This document shows positions 10,947 to 19,163 of a stretch of 64,000 nucleotides of DNA, piece by piece (within the stretch, counting starts at the first letter, position 1; each line of letters starts with the position of its first letter). The notes under the pieces were generated by a model. It had not been told where the DNA came from. It did not search any database and worked only from the letters and a program-made list of their open reading frames with translations. The translations under genes were made by a program, and so were the position numbers. The DNA comes from Cryobacterium gelidum (lineage in GTDB: Bacteria; Actinomycetota; Actinomycetes; Actinomycetales; Microbacteriaceae), in contig NZ_SOHL01000020.1 of NCBI RefSeq assembly GCF_004403985.1, positions 1 to 64,000 of the forward strand, in the 5' to 3' direction.

Positions 10947-11989
10947 GGAGCAACTCCATTCATGGCCAGACCGAGCGTTTCGGTCAGGCCGAGGGCAATG
11001 TTGGCGGACTGGATGGCGGCGCCGGCGGTGCCCTTGACAAGATTGTCGATGGCCGTAACCGTGACAACGCGGCCGGCTGCTTCATCGACGACCAGTCCGA
11101 TCAGCGCGGTGTTGGCACCGAGAACGTCAGCCGTGCGCGGAAAATGTCCCTCAGGGAGCAGGTGCACGAAGGGTTCATCGGCGTAGGCACTCTCCCAGGC
11201 GGCCCGCACGGCGGCGGCGCTTGTTCCGGGTACCAGCCGGGCGGTCGACGTGGCGAGGATGCCGCGCGACATGGGCACGATCACCGGTGTGAACGAGATG
11301 GTGGCGTCGGTAGCGCTTCCGGCCCAACGCAACGACTGCACGATCTCGGGAATGTGCCGGTGGGTGCCGCCGACGTCGTAGGGGTTGGCCGAGCCGAGGA
11401 TCTCGGCCGCGAGGTTGGCCACTTTGAGGCTCTTGCCAGCACCGCTGGGGCCGACCGCGAGTACGGCGACGAGGTCCTGCGCCTGGATCACGCCGGCGTG
11501 GATGCCGGGGGCCAGTGCGAGGGCGACCGTGCTGGCGTTGCAGCCGGGCGCGGCGATACGGCGCGCGCCGACGAGGCGGCTGCGCTGCTTGCCTTCAGAC
11601 GTGGAAAGTTCAGGCACGCCGTAGGTCCACGCGCCGAAGTAGTCCCCGCCATAGAACGCGGCCCAGTCGTCGGGGTTCTCGAGGCGGTGGTCGGCGCCGC
11701 AGTCCACCACGAGGGTATCCTTCGGCAGGTGCGCCGTCAGCTCGCCGGATTTTCCATGCGGCAGGGCAACGAAGACCACGTCGTGCCCGCTGAGATTCTC
11801 CGGTGTCGTATCGACGAGCACCAGGTGGGCGAGGGAACGCAGCTGCGGTTGCAGGTCGACCAGGCGCTGCCCGGCGTTGCTGTGCGCGGTGACCGTGCGC
11901 ACCTCAAATTCAGGGTGACCGGCGAGCAGCCGCAGCAGTTCGCCGCCCGCATACCCGCTCGCGCCTGCCACTGCCACCGAAAAAACCAT
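10943..11989 (-). CDS. argC: N-acetyl-gamma-glutamyl-phosphate reductase
   Basis: NADPH-dependent reduction of acetylglutamyl phosphate; first gene of the arg run. The 348-residue protein has the N-terminal dinucleotide motif [14 protein letters not shown] and the active-site segment [13 protein letters not shown] with the catalytic cysteine. No Shine-Dalgarno sequence precedes the ATG. A TAGGTT lies 6 bp upstream of it, so transcription may begin at the start codon (leaderless); this is inference. I could not find a convincing ARG box upstream. Confidence 0.96.
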   Translation of the reverse strand: MVFSVAVAGASGYAGGELLRLLAGHPEFEVRTVTAHSNAGQRLVDLQPQLRSLAHLVLVDTTPENLSGHDVVFVALPHGKSGELTAHLPKDTLVVDCGADHRLENPDDWAAFYGGDYFGAWTYGVPELSTSEGKQRSRLVGARRIAAPGCNASTVALALAPGIHAGVIQAQDLVAVLAVGPSGAGKSLKVANLAAEILGSANPYDVGGTHRHIPEIVQSLRWAGSATDATISFTPVIVPMSRGILATSTARLVPGTSAAAVRAAWESAYADEPFVHLLPEGHFPRTADVLGANTALIGLVVDEAAGRVVTVTAIDNLVKGTAGAAIQSANIALGLTETLGLAMNGVAP

Positions 11990-12127
11990 GGGTTAAACCT
12001 AGCGCGGCCCCGGCGGCCCCGTTTCCGCGCTCGCGCGGGGCGTCACGCGTGCGGCGGGTATCCGTTGGCCGTCGCTGCCCTCGGTAGAGTTCGGGCACCC
12101 CCTTTGGTTCGCGGCACCCCCTTTTGG

Positions 12128-12175
12128 TTCGCGGCACCCCCAACTAGAAGTGCCGGTTTCCCCAATGAGTGCCGC
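12128..12175 (+). repeat. 48-bp repeat, copy R0
   Basis: Begins TTCGCGGCACCCC and ends GAGTGCCGC; the most diverged of four equal-length copies. Its ends TTCGCGGCA and TGCCGCGg make it partly palindromic. It is followed, as in copy R3, by GGATGCCGCGGG. It lies 102 bp before copy R1. Confidence 0.65.
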
Positions 12176-12229
12176 GGCGACGGATGCCGCGGGCCGGCCC
12201 CCAGGCGCGACTCGCGGCACGCGTTAGTG

Positions 12230-12277
12230 TTTGCGGCACCCCTGACACCAAGCGCCCGCGTCCCGAACGAGTGCCAC
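12230..12277 (+). repeat. 48-bp repeat, copy R1
   Basis: Matches copy R2 (13533-13580) at 43 of 48 positions, including an identical final 24 bp (12254-12277 and 13557-13580). It lies left of the AbiEi-like gene, in direct orientation to R2 and R3 on the right. Confidence 0.85.
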
Positions 12278-12382
12278 GAGAGTCGGAGCATCCGCTCTCT
12301 GCACAGTGCATGCCCGTGCCGAGTTCCACACAGTTGTTGCGCCAAACGAGGACCGGCTCCCGTTCTGCGGCAGGGTGGGGAC

Positions 12383-13366
12383 ATGTTGGAGGCCTTGGAA
12401 ACGCAGGATGTGCTCGGCGACGGCCTCATCACGGCCGATGCCCTCCGTGTGGCCGGTATGAATGCGCACGCCGTGGACCTGCTGGTGAGACGCGGCGAGC
12501 TCCGGCGTCTTCGACGCGGTTGGTACGCCCTCGGCGCAAAGTGGCAGGCGTGTGGTCTCGATGGGCAATACCGCCTGTTCGCGCGTGCCACTGCCGGTGC
12601 GGCCAAACGACCATTCGTGCTTTCGCATCATTCCGCCGCGGCCATGCACGGACTGCCGATGATTGGCGCCTGGCCCGCCACGGTGCATGCCCTCGTCCCC
12701 GATGCCCATGGCGGCAGCAGTCAGCGCCTCCTCACCACGCATCGCGCCGTCGCCGATCCGAATGCAACACTTATCACCGGTGTCGCGGTGACCAGCCTCG
12801 CCCGTACCCTTGTCGATATGGCTGCTGGGGGCAGTTTTCTTGCCGGAGTGACAATGATCGACCACGTGCTCCACCAGGAGAGCAGGCGGGTGGTGCCCGG
12901 CACGGGGAATCCGGGCGTTCCGGCGATCACGAAGGCGGTGCTCTTCGCGGAACTGGACGCGGTGCGTCCCCGTACGGGGCGGCAGGCCGCCGAGCGGGCC
13001 ATCACCTTTGCCGACGAACTCTCGGCCAACGCTGGCGAGTCACTCAGCAGAGTGCGGTTCGAGGAACTGAAGTTCGAGATTCCCGAACTGCAGGTGCGTT
13101 TCGACGTCGCTGGCCGCTCGTACTTCGTGGACTACTTTTGGCGGGGTGTGCGCAAGATCGGAGAGTTTGACGGGCACATCAAGTACACCCGCGCGGCGGT
13201 CATGAACGGGAAGGACGTGGTGGGGGTGGTCGTGGCTGAGAAGGATCGGGAGAGCGCACTTCGCCCATTTGTGACCAGTTTCAACCGGTGGGGGTGGAAC
13301 CTGGCCCTCAACGCCGTCGAGTTCTACCGGTTCCTCTGCGAAAAGGGTGTACCGCGCGCCCGCTGA
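12383..13366 (+). CDS. Solitary AbiEi-type antitoxin-domain protein with nuclease-like C terminus
   Basis: A 327-residue protein. The N terminus (about 1-60) is a winged-helix with GLITADALRVAG and LVRRGELRRLRRGWYAL, typical of type IV toxin-antitoxin AbiEi antitoxins. The middle (about 75-140) has LSHHSAAAMHGLP and VTSLARTLVDMA, also typical. The last ~110 residues (GESLSRVRFEELKFEIPELQ, YFVDYFWRGVRKIGEFDGHIKY) resemble a DUF559/Vsr-like endonuclease fold with acidic residues. GGTGGGG precedes the ATG. No AbiEii toxin is adjacent. Such lone proteins are common in actinobacteria and their role is unknown. The long in-frame extension upstream to 11144 is antisense to argC and I excluded it. 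Confidence 0.8.
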   Translation: MLEALETQDVLGDGLITADALRVAGMNAHAVDLLVRRGELRRLRRGWYALGAKWQACGLDGQYRLFARATAGAAKRPFVLSHHSAAAMHGLPMIGAWPATVHALVPDAHGGSSQRLLTTHRAVADPNATLITGVAVTSLARTLVDMAAGGSFLAGVTMIDHVLHQESRRVVPGTGNPGVPAITKAVLFAELDAVRPRTGRQAAERAITFADELSANAGESLSRVRFEELKFEIPELQVRFDVAGRSYFVDYFWRGVRKIGEFDGHIKYTRAAVMNGKDVVGVVVAEKDRESALRPFVTSFNRWGWNLALNAVEFYRFLCEKGVPRAR

Positions 13367-13380
13367 CGCTGCACCCTGCG

Positions 13381-13551
13381 TTCGCGGCGCCCGTTGCGGT
13401 TCGCGGCAACTACAGAGGTTCGCGGCACCCCTTGGGGTCCGCGGCACCCGTTGGGGTTCGCGGCACCCGTTGGAGTTCGCGGCACCTCCAGAGGCTCGCG
13501 CCACCCGTCGGGGTTCGCGGCACCTCCGGAGGTTCGCGGCACCCCTGGCAA
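13381..13551. repeat. 19-bp-period minisatellite, 9 units
   Basis: The core TTCGCGGCA recurs with exact 19-bp spacing at 13381, 13400, 13419, 13438, 13457, 13476, 13495, 13514 and 13533 (variants TCCGCGG at 13438 and CTCGCGC at 13495). Segments between cores are mostly small inverted repeats, such as ACCCCTTGGGGT and ACCTCCGGAGGT. It starts about 15 bp after the AbiEi-like gene stop and runs into repeat copy R2. Confidence 0.9.
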
Positions 13552-13580
13552 CGAGTGCCCGCGTCCCGAACGAGTGCCAC
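13533..13580 (+). repeat. 48-bp repeat, copy R2
   Basis: Its first 19 bp are the last unit of the minisatellite. The last 24 bp are identical to those of copy R1 on the other side of the gene. It is followed 104 bp later by R3. Confidence 0.85.
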
Positions 13581-13636
13581 CACAAGCGGATCCCGCGCGT
13601 CCACCTGATGGGGACGACTCACGGCACTCGTCACAG

Positions 13637-13684
13637 TTCGCGGCACCCCGGGCACTGAGTGCCCACCTCCCGGACGAGTGCCGC
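13637..13684 (+). repeat. 48-bp repeat, copy R3
   Basis: Matches R2 at 41 of 48 positions. It has clear inverted-repeat ends, TCGCGGCAC (13638-13646) and GTGCCGCGA (13678-13686), and an inner palindrome GGGCACT-G-AGTGCCC. The copies therefore behave like palindromic extragenic elements. Confidence 0.8.
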
Positions 13685-13689
13685 GACCA

Positions 13690-13717
13690 GCGGATGCCGC
13701 GGGACGCGGGCATCCGC
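13690..13717 (-). terminator. Possible pheT terminator hairpin
   Basis: A perfect 9-bp inverted repeat GCGGATGCC/GGCATCCGC with a 10-nt interior lies 28 bp beyond the pheT stop on the minus strand. There is no U-tract, so it may be only a repeat-derived hairpin. Confidence 0.35.
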
Positions 13718-13744
13718 TGCACGCGAGACACAGGCCCCGGCGGC

Positions 13745-16357
13745 CTATTCGCGCAGGGTTGCTCCGAAGCGATCCGCGGCGACCGCGACGCCGGACAGGC
13801 GCGCAGCGCTCGCCTCGGCAGCGGTCAGCGTGCGCTCCGTGCCGCGAAAACGCAGCGCAAAGGTGAGCGATTTCCGACCGGGTTCAACGCCGGCGCCGCG
13901 GTAGTCGTCGACCAGCTCGATGCTCTCGAGCAGGTCACCGGCGCCCTCGGCTACGGCCGCGCGCAGGGCCGCAGCCGGTACGGATGCCGAGACGACGAGC
14001 GACAGGTCCTGCGTGGCTGCCGGCATCGTGCGAATCGGCGTGACAGTGAGGTCCTCGGCAGCGTGCAAGAAGACGAGCGCAAGGTTGATCTCCGCGACGG
14101 CGACGACAGCGGGCAGGTCGTAGTCGTCGGCGACTGCCGGCAGCAGTTCGCCGGCGAATCCGACGGACACCGTCGAGGCCGCGGCTGTCGCAGCGCCGGT
14201 GACGGTGACGAAAAGCTCCGCGGTACGACCCGGGTGCATCGCCGGGTGCAGGCCTTGGCGCACCTCGATGCGCGCGCCGGTGGCCAACGCCACTTGCTGC
14301 ACGGCGGCCAGCGCCGACTGCCAGCCGGCGGGGACAGCGGGCTGTCCCGGCTGGTGCCGCACGTCGTTGCCGACGAGGACGACCCCGACCAGGAGTGGTT
14401 GCGGCACAATTCCCGCGTTCAGCGCCGCCTCAGCCTCATCGCTCGGGCGCGTCGCTCCGGCGGGGAGCACGGCCGTGCCGTAGGTCATCCCGGCTTGGGG
14501 GCGAAAGACCAGTCCCTGCTCGTAGATAGCGACATCGACCAGGCCGCGTGAGCGGTTGCGGTGCGCGATCTGCAACATGCCCGGCAGCATCGAGGTGCGC
14601 AGGAACGGCGCTTCGCCGTCAAGCGAGTTGGCGACCTTCATCTGCGGCACCGAAACCGGCACAGCGGATGCCGCGCCCGGGCCGGCCACGGTCGCGCCGG
14701 CATCCGCTTCAGTCGACATCACGGCCACGCCGAACAGGTTGTTCGCCTGCTCCGACACGAACGGGTAGGTCAAGACTTCGGTGTGACCGGTGGCGGCCAG
14801 GGTCTGCGCGACGGTCCGGCGCAAAGTCTGCGTGCGGGTCAGGCCGCGGCCGGGCGGGGCGACGGGCAGCACGGAGGGGATGCGGTCGTAGCCGACGATG
14901 CGGGCGACCTCCTCGGCGAGCGTCCACTTGTCGGTGAGGTCGGGGCGCCAGCTCGGCGGGGTGACCTGCAGGTCGCCGTCGGCTTCGACTAACGAAGCTC
15001 CGACGTCGACGAGGGCATCGCGCACCTCGTCGCCGGTGTAATCGAGGCCGATGAGGCCCGACACGAACCCGGTCGGCAGCAGAATCGGTTGTGGGGCCGG
15101 AGCCTCGTCGTAGACCGATCCGAGGTCGTCGGCGGCTCCTCCGGCAAGGTCGACGAGCAGCTGCACCACGCGGGCGGCGGCAACGGCAGCAACGCGGGGG
15201 TCGACGCCGCGTTCGAACCGTTTGCTCGCCTCGCTCGGCAGCTTGTGGCGGCGGGCCGAGCGTGCGATCGACACCGGGTCGAAGTTGGCGGCCTCGACGA
15301 GCACGTTGACGGTCTGCGCGGTGATCTCGGTGCTCGCCCCACCCATCACGCCAGCCAGGCCGATCGGCCCGGATTCGTCGGTGATCAGCAGATCCTCGAC
15401 GTTGAGCGTGCGGGAGACCGCGTCGAGCGTCGTGAATTTCTCCCCGGCGGTCGCGCGCCGCACGATGATTCCGCCGGCCAGCTTGTCGAGGTCGTAGCCG
15501 TGCAACGGCTGACCGAGCTCGAACATCACATAGTTGGTGACGTCGACGATGAGGGAGATCGAGCGGATGCCGACCAGCCCGAGCCGGGCGATCATCCACG
15601 CCGGGGTCGGGCGGGTCGGGTCGACGCCGCGCACGACGCGGGTGACGAACACGGTCGCGCCGGTTTGCTCGCGAATCGGAGCCTGGTCGTCGATCGTGAC
15701 GGGGAACCGGGTGACCGGCGCCACCACGGTCAGGGCGAGCGCAGGGTCGCGAAACGGCACGCCGGTGGCGTGCGAGTATTCGCGGGCGACGCCTCGAATG
15801 GAGAAGGCGTAGCCGCGGTCGGGGGTGACGTTGATCTCGACGGCGCTGTCATCCAGGCCGAGCAGGGCAATCGCATCCGTTCCGACCGGGGCGTCGATGC
15901 CAAGGTTCTTCAGCAGCAGAATGCCGTCGTGCTCGTCGCCGAGGCCGAGCTCACGGGCCGAGGCGATCATGCCGTCGGACGTGTGGCCGTAGGTTTTGCG
16001 CGCGGCGATGGGAAAGGGGCCCGGCAGCGAAGCGCCGGGCAGGGTCACGACGACCTTGTCGCCGACGGCGAAATTGTGTGCGCCGCAGACGATGCCATGG
16101 ATGGCCGGGCCGCCGTCGGCGGCGAGTTCGTCGCCCGGCGCAACTCGCACCTGGCACCAGTTGATGGTCTTGCCGTTGGTCTGCTCTTCGCCCACGAAGT
16201 CGAGCACTTCGCCGACCACGATCGGTCCGGACACCTCGAAGCGGTGGATGTCTTCCTCTTCGAGGCCGACGCTCACGAGGGCAGCATGGACGTCTTCCGG
16301 CGTGGTGCCGGGGGCGAGGTCGACGAATTCGCCGAGCCAGGAAAGTGGCACCCGCAT
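13745..16357 (-). CDS. pheT: Phenylalanyl-tRNA synthetase beta subunit
   Basis: Beta chain of the alpha2-beta2 enzyme that charges tRNA-Phe. The 870-residue protein opens MRVPLSWLGEFVDL. An EMAP/OB tRNA-binding domain follows (about 40-150), then B3/B4 editing and B5 domains in the middle, and the C-terminal ferredoxin-fold anticodon-binding domain (about 775-870, with YRGAGVEPGRKSLTFALRFR). Its ATG overlaps the pheS stop by one base (TGATG), coupling translation. Length is normal. The 3' side faces the repeat region. Confidence 0.96.
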   Translation of the reverse strand: MRVPLSWLGEFVDLAPGTTPEDVHAALVSVGLEEEDIHRFEVSGPIVVGEVLDFVGEEQTNGKTINWCQVRVAPGDELAADGGPAIHGIVCGAHNFAVGDKVVVTLPGASLPGPFPIAARKTYGHTSDGMIASARELGLGDEHDGILLLKNLGIDAPVGTDAIALLGLDDSAVEINVTPDRGYAFSIRGVAREYSHATGVPFRDPALALTVVAPVTRFPVTIDDQAPIREQTGATVFVTRVVRGVDPTRPTPAWMIARLGLVGIRSISLIVDVTNYVMFELGQPLHGYDLDKLAGGIIVRRATAGEKFTTLDAVSRTLNVEDLLITDESGPIGLAGVMGGASTEITAQTVNVLVEAANFDPVSIARSARRHKLPSEASKRFERGVDPRVAAVAAARVVQLLVDLAGGAADDLGSVYDEAPAPQPILLPTGFVSGLIGLDYTGDEVRDALVDVGASLVEADGDLQVTPPSWRPDLTDKWTLAEEVARIVGYDRIPSVLPVAPPGRGLTRTQTLRRTVAQTLAATGHTEVLTYPFVSEQANNLFGVAVMSTEADAGATVAGPGAASAVPVSVPQMKVANSLDGEAPFLRTSMLPGMLQIAHRNRSRGLVDVAIYEQGLVFRPQAGMTYGTAVLPAGATRPSDEAEAALNAGIVPQPLLVGVVLVGNDVRHQPGQPAVPAGWQSALAAVQQVALATGARIEVRQGLHPAMHPGRTAELFVTVTGAATAAASTVSVGFAGELLPAVADDYDLPAVVAVAEINLALVFLHAAEDLTVTPIRTMPAATQDLSLVVSASVPAAALRAAVAEGAGDLLESIELVDDYRGAGVEPGRKSLTFALRFRGTERTLTAAEASAARLSGVAVAADRFGATLRE

Positions 16358-17439
16358 CAGACCGTCATCCCATACTGCTGGCTGAACCGAATATCGCCTT
16401 CGACCATGTCGTGCATGTCCTTTACGTCATTTCTAAACATCACTGCTCGTTCCACGCCCACACCGAACGCGAATCCGGAGTACACCTCGGGGTCGATGCC
16501 GGCCGAGCGCAGCACGTTGGCGTGCACCATGCCGCAGCCGCCCCACTCGATCCAGCGTGCGCCGTCTTTGAAGGTGGGGTGCCAGACGTCGAGCTCGGCG
16601 CTCGGCTCGGTGAACGGAAAGTAGTTCGGGCGCAGCCGCACCTTGGCTTCTGGACCGAACAGGGCCTGCACGAAGTGGTCGAGAGTGCCGCGCAGGTTGG
16701 CCATGGTGAGGCCCTTGTCGATGGCGATGCCCTCGATCTGGTGAAAGACCGGTGTGTGTGTTGCGTCGAGTTCGTCGGTGCGAAAAACGCGTCCGGGCGC
16801 GACCACGTACACCGGCAGTTCCCGGCTGAGTAACGCGCGCAGCTGCACGGGTGAGGTCTGCGTGCGTAGAACGAGGTGCGCATCCGTCGGTTCGACGAAA
16901 AAGGTGTCCTGCATGGCGCGGGCCGGGTGGTCCTCATCGAAGTTGAGTCCGTCGAAGTTGAACCATTCGCTCTCGAGCTCCGGCCCTTCGGCCACCTCCC
17001 AGCCCATGGCCACGAAGACGTCGGCTGCCCGCTCGGTGAGCAGCGAGATCGGATGCCGCGCCCCAGGCTTCCACGCGGACGCTGCGGCAGTCACGTCGAC
17101 CGTTTCGGCGAGCAGCCGGGCGGCCGCTTCAGCGGTGCCGATCTCGTCTTCACGAGCGGTCAACGCCTTCGTGACGGCGCCGCGCGCCTGGCCGACGAGC
17201 TTGCCGGCTGCAGCCTTCTGGTTGCCGGGCACGCTGCGCATCAGGGCATTGAGCTTCGACAGCGGCGAGGACTCCCCCGCGTGCTCACTGCGCACGCGCC
17301 TGAGGGCGGCAGTCGTGTCGGCGGCAGCAATGGCGGCCAGAGCGGCGTCAACCGCGGCGTTGACGGCGGCTTCGGAGATCAACGGCTCTGCTGGCTCGAC
17401 TGACGTGGTGGGCTCTGGGGGAACGCTGGGATCAGACAC
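16357..17439 (-). CDS. pheS: Phenylalanyl-tRNA synthetase alpha subunit
   Basis: Catalytic alpha chain of PheRS, a class II synthetase. From the GTG at 17439 (MSDPSVPPEP) it is 360 residues; a TTG three codons upstream is the alternative. It has the N-terminal coiled coil, GARHPISLL, HTPVFHQIEGI (motif 2 area) and GFAFGVGVERAVM (motif 3). It forms an operon with pheT. No attenuator-like leader is evident in the short gap to gluD. Confidence 0.95.
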   Translation of the reverse strand: MSDPSVPPEPTTSVEPAEPLISEAAVNAAVDAALAAIAAADTTAALRRVRSEHAGESSPLSKLNALMRSVPGNQKAAAGKLVGQARGAVTKALTAREDEIGTAEAAARLLAETVDVTAAASAWKPGARHPISLLTERAADVFVAMGWEVAEGPELESEWFNFDGLNFDEDHPARAMQDTFFVEPTDAHLVLRTQTSPVQLRALLSRELPVYVVAPGRVFRTDELDATHTPVFHQIEGIAIDKGLTMANLRGTLDHFVQALFGPEAKVRLRPNYFPFTEPSAELDVWHPTFKDGARWIEWGGCGMVHANVLRSAGIDPEVYSGFAFGVGVERAVMFRNDVKDMHDMVEGDIRFSQQYGMTV

Positions 17440-17459
17440 AAGGCTCAAGTTTAGCGGCC

Positions 17460-18389
17460 TTAGACGACGCCACCGGCCGTGCTCTGAGCGCCCAGTGCGT
17501 TCGAGTAGATCAGGTTGGGGTCGGCCGGTTTCGACGGCGGCGCGGTCGAGCCTGTCGGCTTGACCCCACCACCGTTCGAGCCGGTGCGACGAGCGATCAC
17601 GCGGGCGAGCCAGGACAGCGACAGGTTCATCGCGAGGTAGATCGCGAGCACGATGAAGAAGAACGAGAACGAGTATCGGTTGCCGAAGAACTGCGACAGG
17701 TTGTAGTTTCCGCTGCGCAACAGCTCGTTATACCCGACGACGAAGGCCAGGGACGTGTCCTTCAGCAGCACGACGAGCTGCGCGATGATGATCGGCAGCA
17801 TCTGGCGGAACGCTTGCGGAAACTCGATACGAAACCTGGTCGCGATCGGCGTGAGGCCGATGGCAAGGCCCGCTTCGCGTTGACCGCTCGGCAGCGCCTT
17901 GATACCGGCGCGAAGCGCCTCCCCGATGATGGCGCCGTTGTAGACGGCCAAGGCAGCGACTCCCGCCCAGAACGACCCGGTCGAGAACACCAACAAGATG
18001 AAAAGCATCATGAGCAGCACGGGCATGCCGCGGAAGAATTCCAGGATCACCGTGGTGGGAACGCGCACCCAGGCGTTTTCCGATGCCCGGCCGAAGGAGA
18101 AGAGGATGCCGATCACGAGGGCCAGGATGGCGGCCACAGCGGCCATGCGCAGCGTGTTCAGCGCGCCGATGCCCAGAGTTCGCCACACCTGCAGGTCGTT
18201 GAAGACATCCCACCGGGACGCGTCCCAGAGCCCGGGCTGCACCGCACCGTTGGCGCTGGCTTTGGGCAGTCCGAGCACGACGACGAGAGCGATCAGAGCC
18301 GCGACGATGAGCACGATGCCGAAGACTGAGATGACTCTGGACCGGGCCCGCGCTTTGGGGCCAGGAACGTCGTAGAGTACGGAGGTCAT
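17460..18389 (-). CDS. gluD: Glutamate-type ABC transporter permease
   Basis: Inner-membrane permease of a polar amino-acid importer, 309 residues. After an N-terminal membrane anchor come the usual five helices, with the ATPase-contact EAA loop GEALRAGIKALPSGQREAGLAIGL. The C terminus is a polar, proline-rich tail of about 40 residues beyond the last helix. Its ATG overlaps the gluC stop by 4 bp. The gene symbol follows the Corynebacterium gluABCD order; substrate specificity for glutamate is inferred from that order. Confidence 0.88.
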   Translation of the reverse strand: MTSVLYDVPGPKARARSRVISVFGIVLIVAALIALVVVLGLPKASANGAVQPGLWDASRWDVFNDLQVWRTLGIGALNTLRMAAVAAILALVIGILFSFGRASENAWVRVPTTVILEFFRGMPVLLMMLFILLVFSTGSFWAGVAALAVYNGAIIGEALRAGIKALPSGQREAGLAIGLTPIATRFRIEFPQAFRQMLPIIIAQLVVLLKDTSLAFVVGYNELLRSGNYNLSQFFGNRYSFSFFFIVLAIYLAMNLSLSWLARVIARRTGSNGGGVKPTGSTAPPSKPADPNLIYSNALGAQSTAGGVV

Positions 18390-19033
18390 CGGAGTACCGC
18401 CACCTTCTTCTCGATCCGTCCGGCAATGACGCCGAGCGGGATGGTGATGATGAGGTAAAACACAGCGACCGCGAGCAGGATCGCGATGACGGCATCGCCA
18501 CGCTCATTGGTTATCTGCCGCGCAGCTCCAAAGAGCTCAAACACGAAGAAAGCACCGGCGACCGAGGTGTTCTTGGCGAGGGCAATGAAGACGTTGATCA
18601 GCGGCGGAACAACCATGCGAATGGCCTGCGGCATGACGATGAACGACAGAGTCTGCCCGAAGGTCAGGCCGATACTGCGCGCAGCCTCGGCCTGACCGAC
18701 GTGGACACCGTTGACGCCCGAACGCAAGGCTTCGGCGACGAATGGCGAGGTGTAGACCGTCAGGCCGATCGCGGCCAGTTGAAAGTAGCCCGGGCTGAAC
18801 TGCAGGTACGGAAGTAAGTACGCGCAGAAGAACAGCACGAGGGTGAGCGGAGTGTTGCGCACGATCTCGGTGTAGATCGTCGCGAAGGCACGAAACGATC
18901 CCACGGGCGAGATGCGCATCGCTGCGATGACGATGCCGAGGATGAATGCGCCGATCCCGGCGAGGGCGAGGAGGCCCAGGGTGTTCCGGAAGCCTTCCAG
19001 GAACGTCGGCAGGTTGTCGATAACTGCGTCCAC
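18386..19033 (-). CDS. gluC: Glutamate-type ABC transporter permease
   Basis: Second permease of the importer, 215 residues. The EAA loop reads AEALRSGVNGVHVGQAEAARSIGL, and four to five hydrophobic helices are evident. It starts at a GTG preceded by a strong ribosome binding site (GAGGAGGTGA). It is separated from gluB by 130 bp containing a large hairpin, a layout that usually lets the binding protein be made in excess over the permeases. Confidence 0.9.
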   Translation of the reverse strand: MDAVIDNLPTFLEGFRNTLGLLALAGIGAFILGIVIAAMRISPVGSFRAFATIYTEIVRNTPLTLVLFFCAYLLPYLQFSPGYFQLAAIGLTVYTSPFVAEALRSGVNGVHVGQAEAARSIGLTFGQTLSFIVMPQAIRMVVPPLINVFIALAKNTSVAGAFFVFELFGAARQITNERGDAVIAILLAVAVFYLIITIPLGVIAGRIEKKVAVLR

Positions 19034-19093
19034 AACTCACCTCCTCTTCTTCTGTCTGTGGTGAAACACGTGTTCTGGGTCGAATACTCACCG

Positions 19094-19125
19094 GGATGGC
19101 CCGTCCGATAACGAACGGGCCATCC
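19094..19125 (-). terminator. Intra-operon hairpin between gluB and gluC
   Basis: An 11-bp perfect stem GGATGGCCCGT/ACGGGCCATCC with a 10-nt loop lies 38 bp after the gluB stop. There is no U-tract in either direction, so it is more likely an mRNA-stabilising or partial-termination element than a full terminator. Confidence 0.55.
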
Positions 19126-19163
19126 TGGCTTAGTGCGCGTGCCGCGCTGAGGTGGACTGTCGT

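Larger units (their letters stand above)
11990..12382. other. Repeat-rich intergenic region left of the AbiEi-like gene
   Basis: 393 bp between the divergent argC and the gene at 12383. It holds several copies of the word GTTCGCGGCACCCC (near 12107, 12127 and degenerate ones) and two copies of a 48-bp repeat (12128-12175 and 12230-12277). The 3' half, close to the gene start, has no repeats. No other coding sequence is convincing. Confidence 0.7.

Noticed and set aside
11144-13366. A single 740-codon open frame covering argC antisense and the AbiEi-like gene
   Set aside because: Only the part from 12383 has protein-family similarity; the first 413 codons are antisense to argC and cross the repeat region.
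13381-13684. Possible CRISPR array
   Set aside because: The period is 19 bp, spacers are short palindromes rather than unique 30-40 bp sequences, and no cas gene is present.
15089-16624. A 511-codon plus-strand open frame
   Set aside because: Antisense shadow of pheT/pheS with no recognisable domain.
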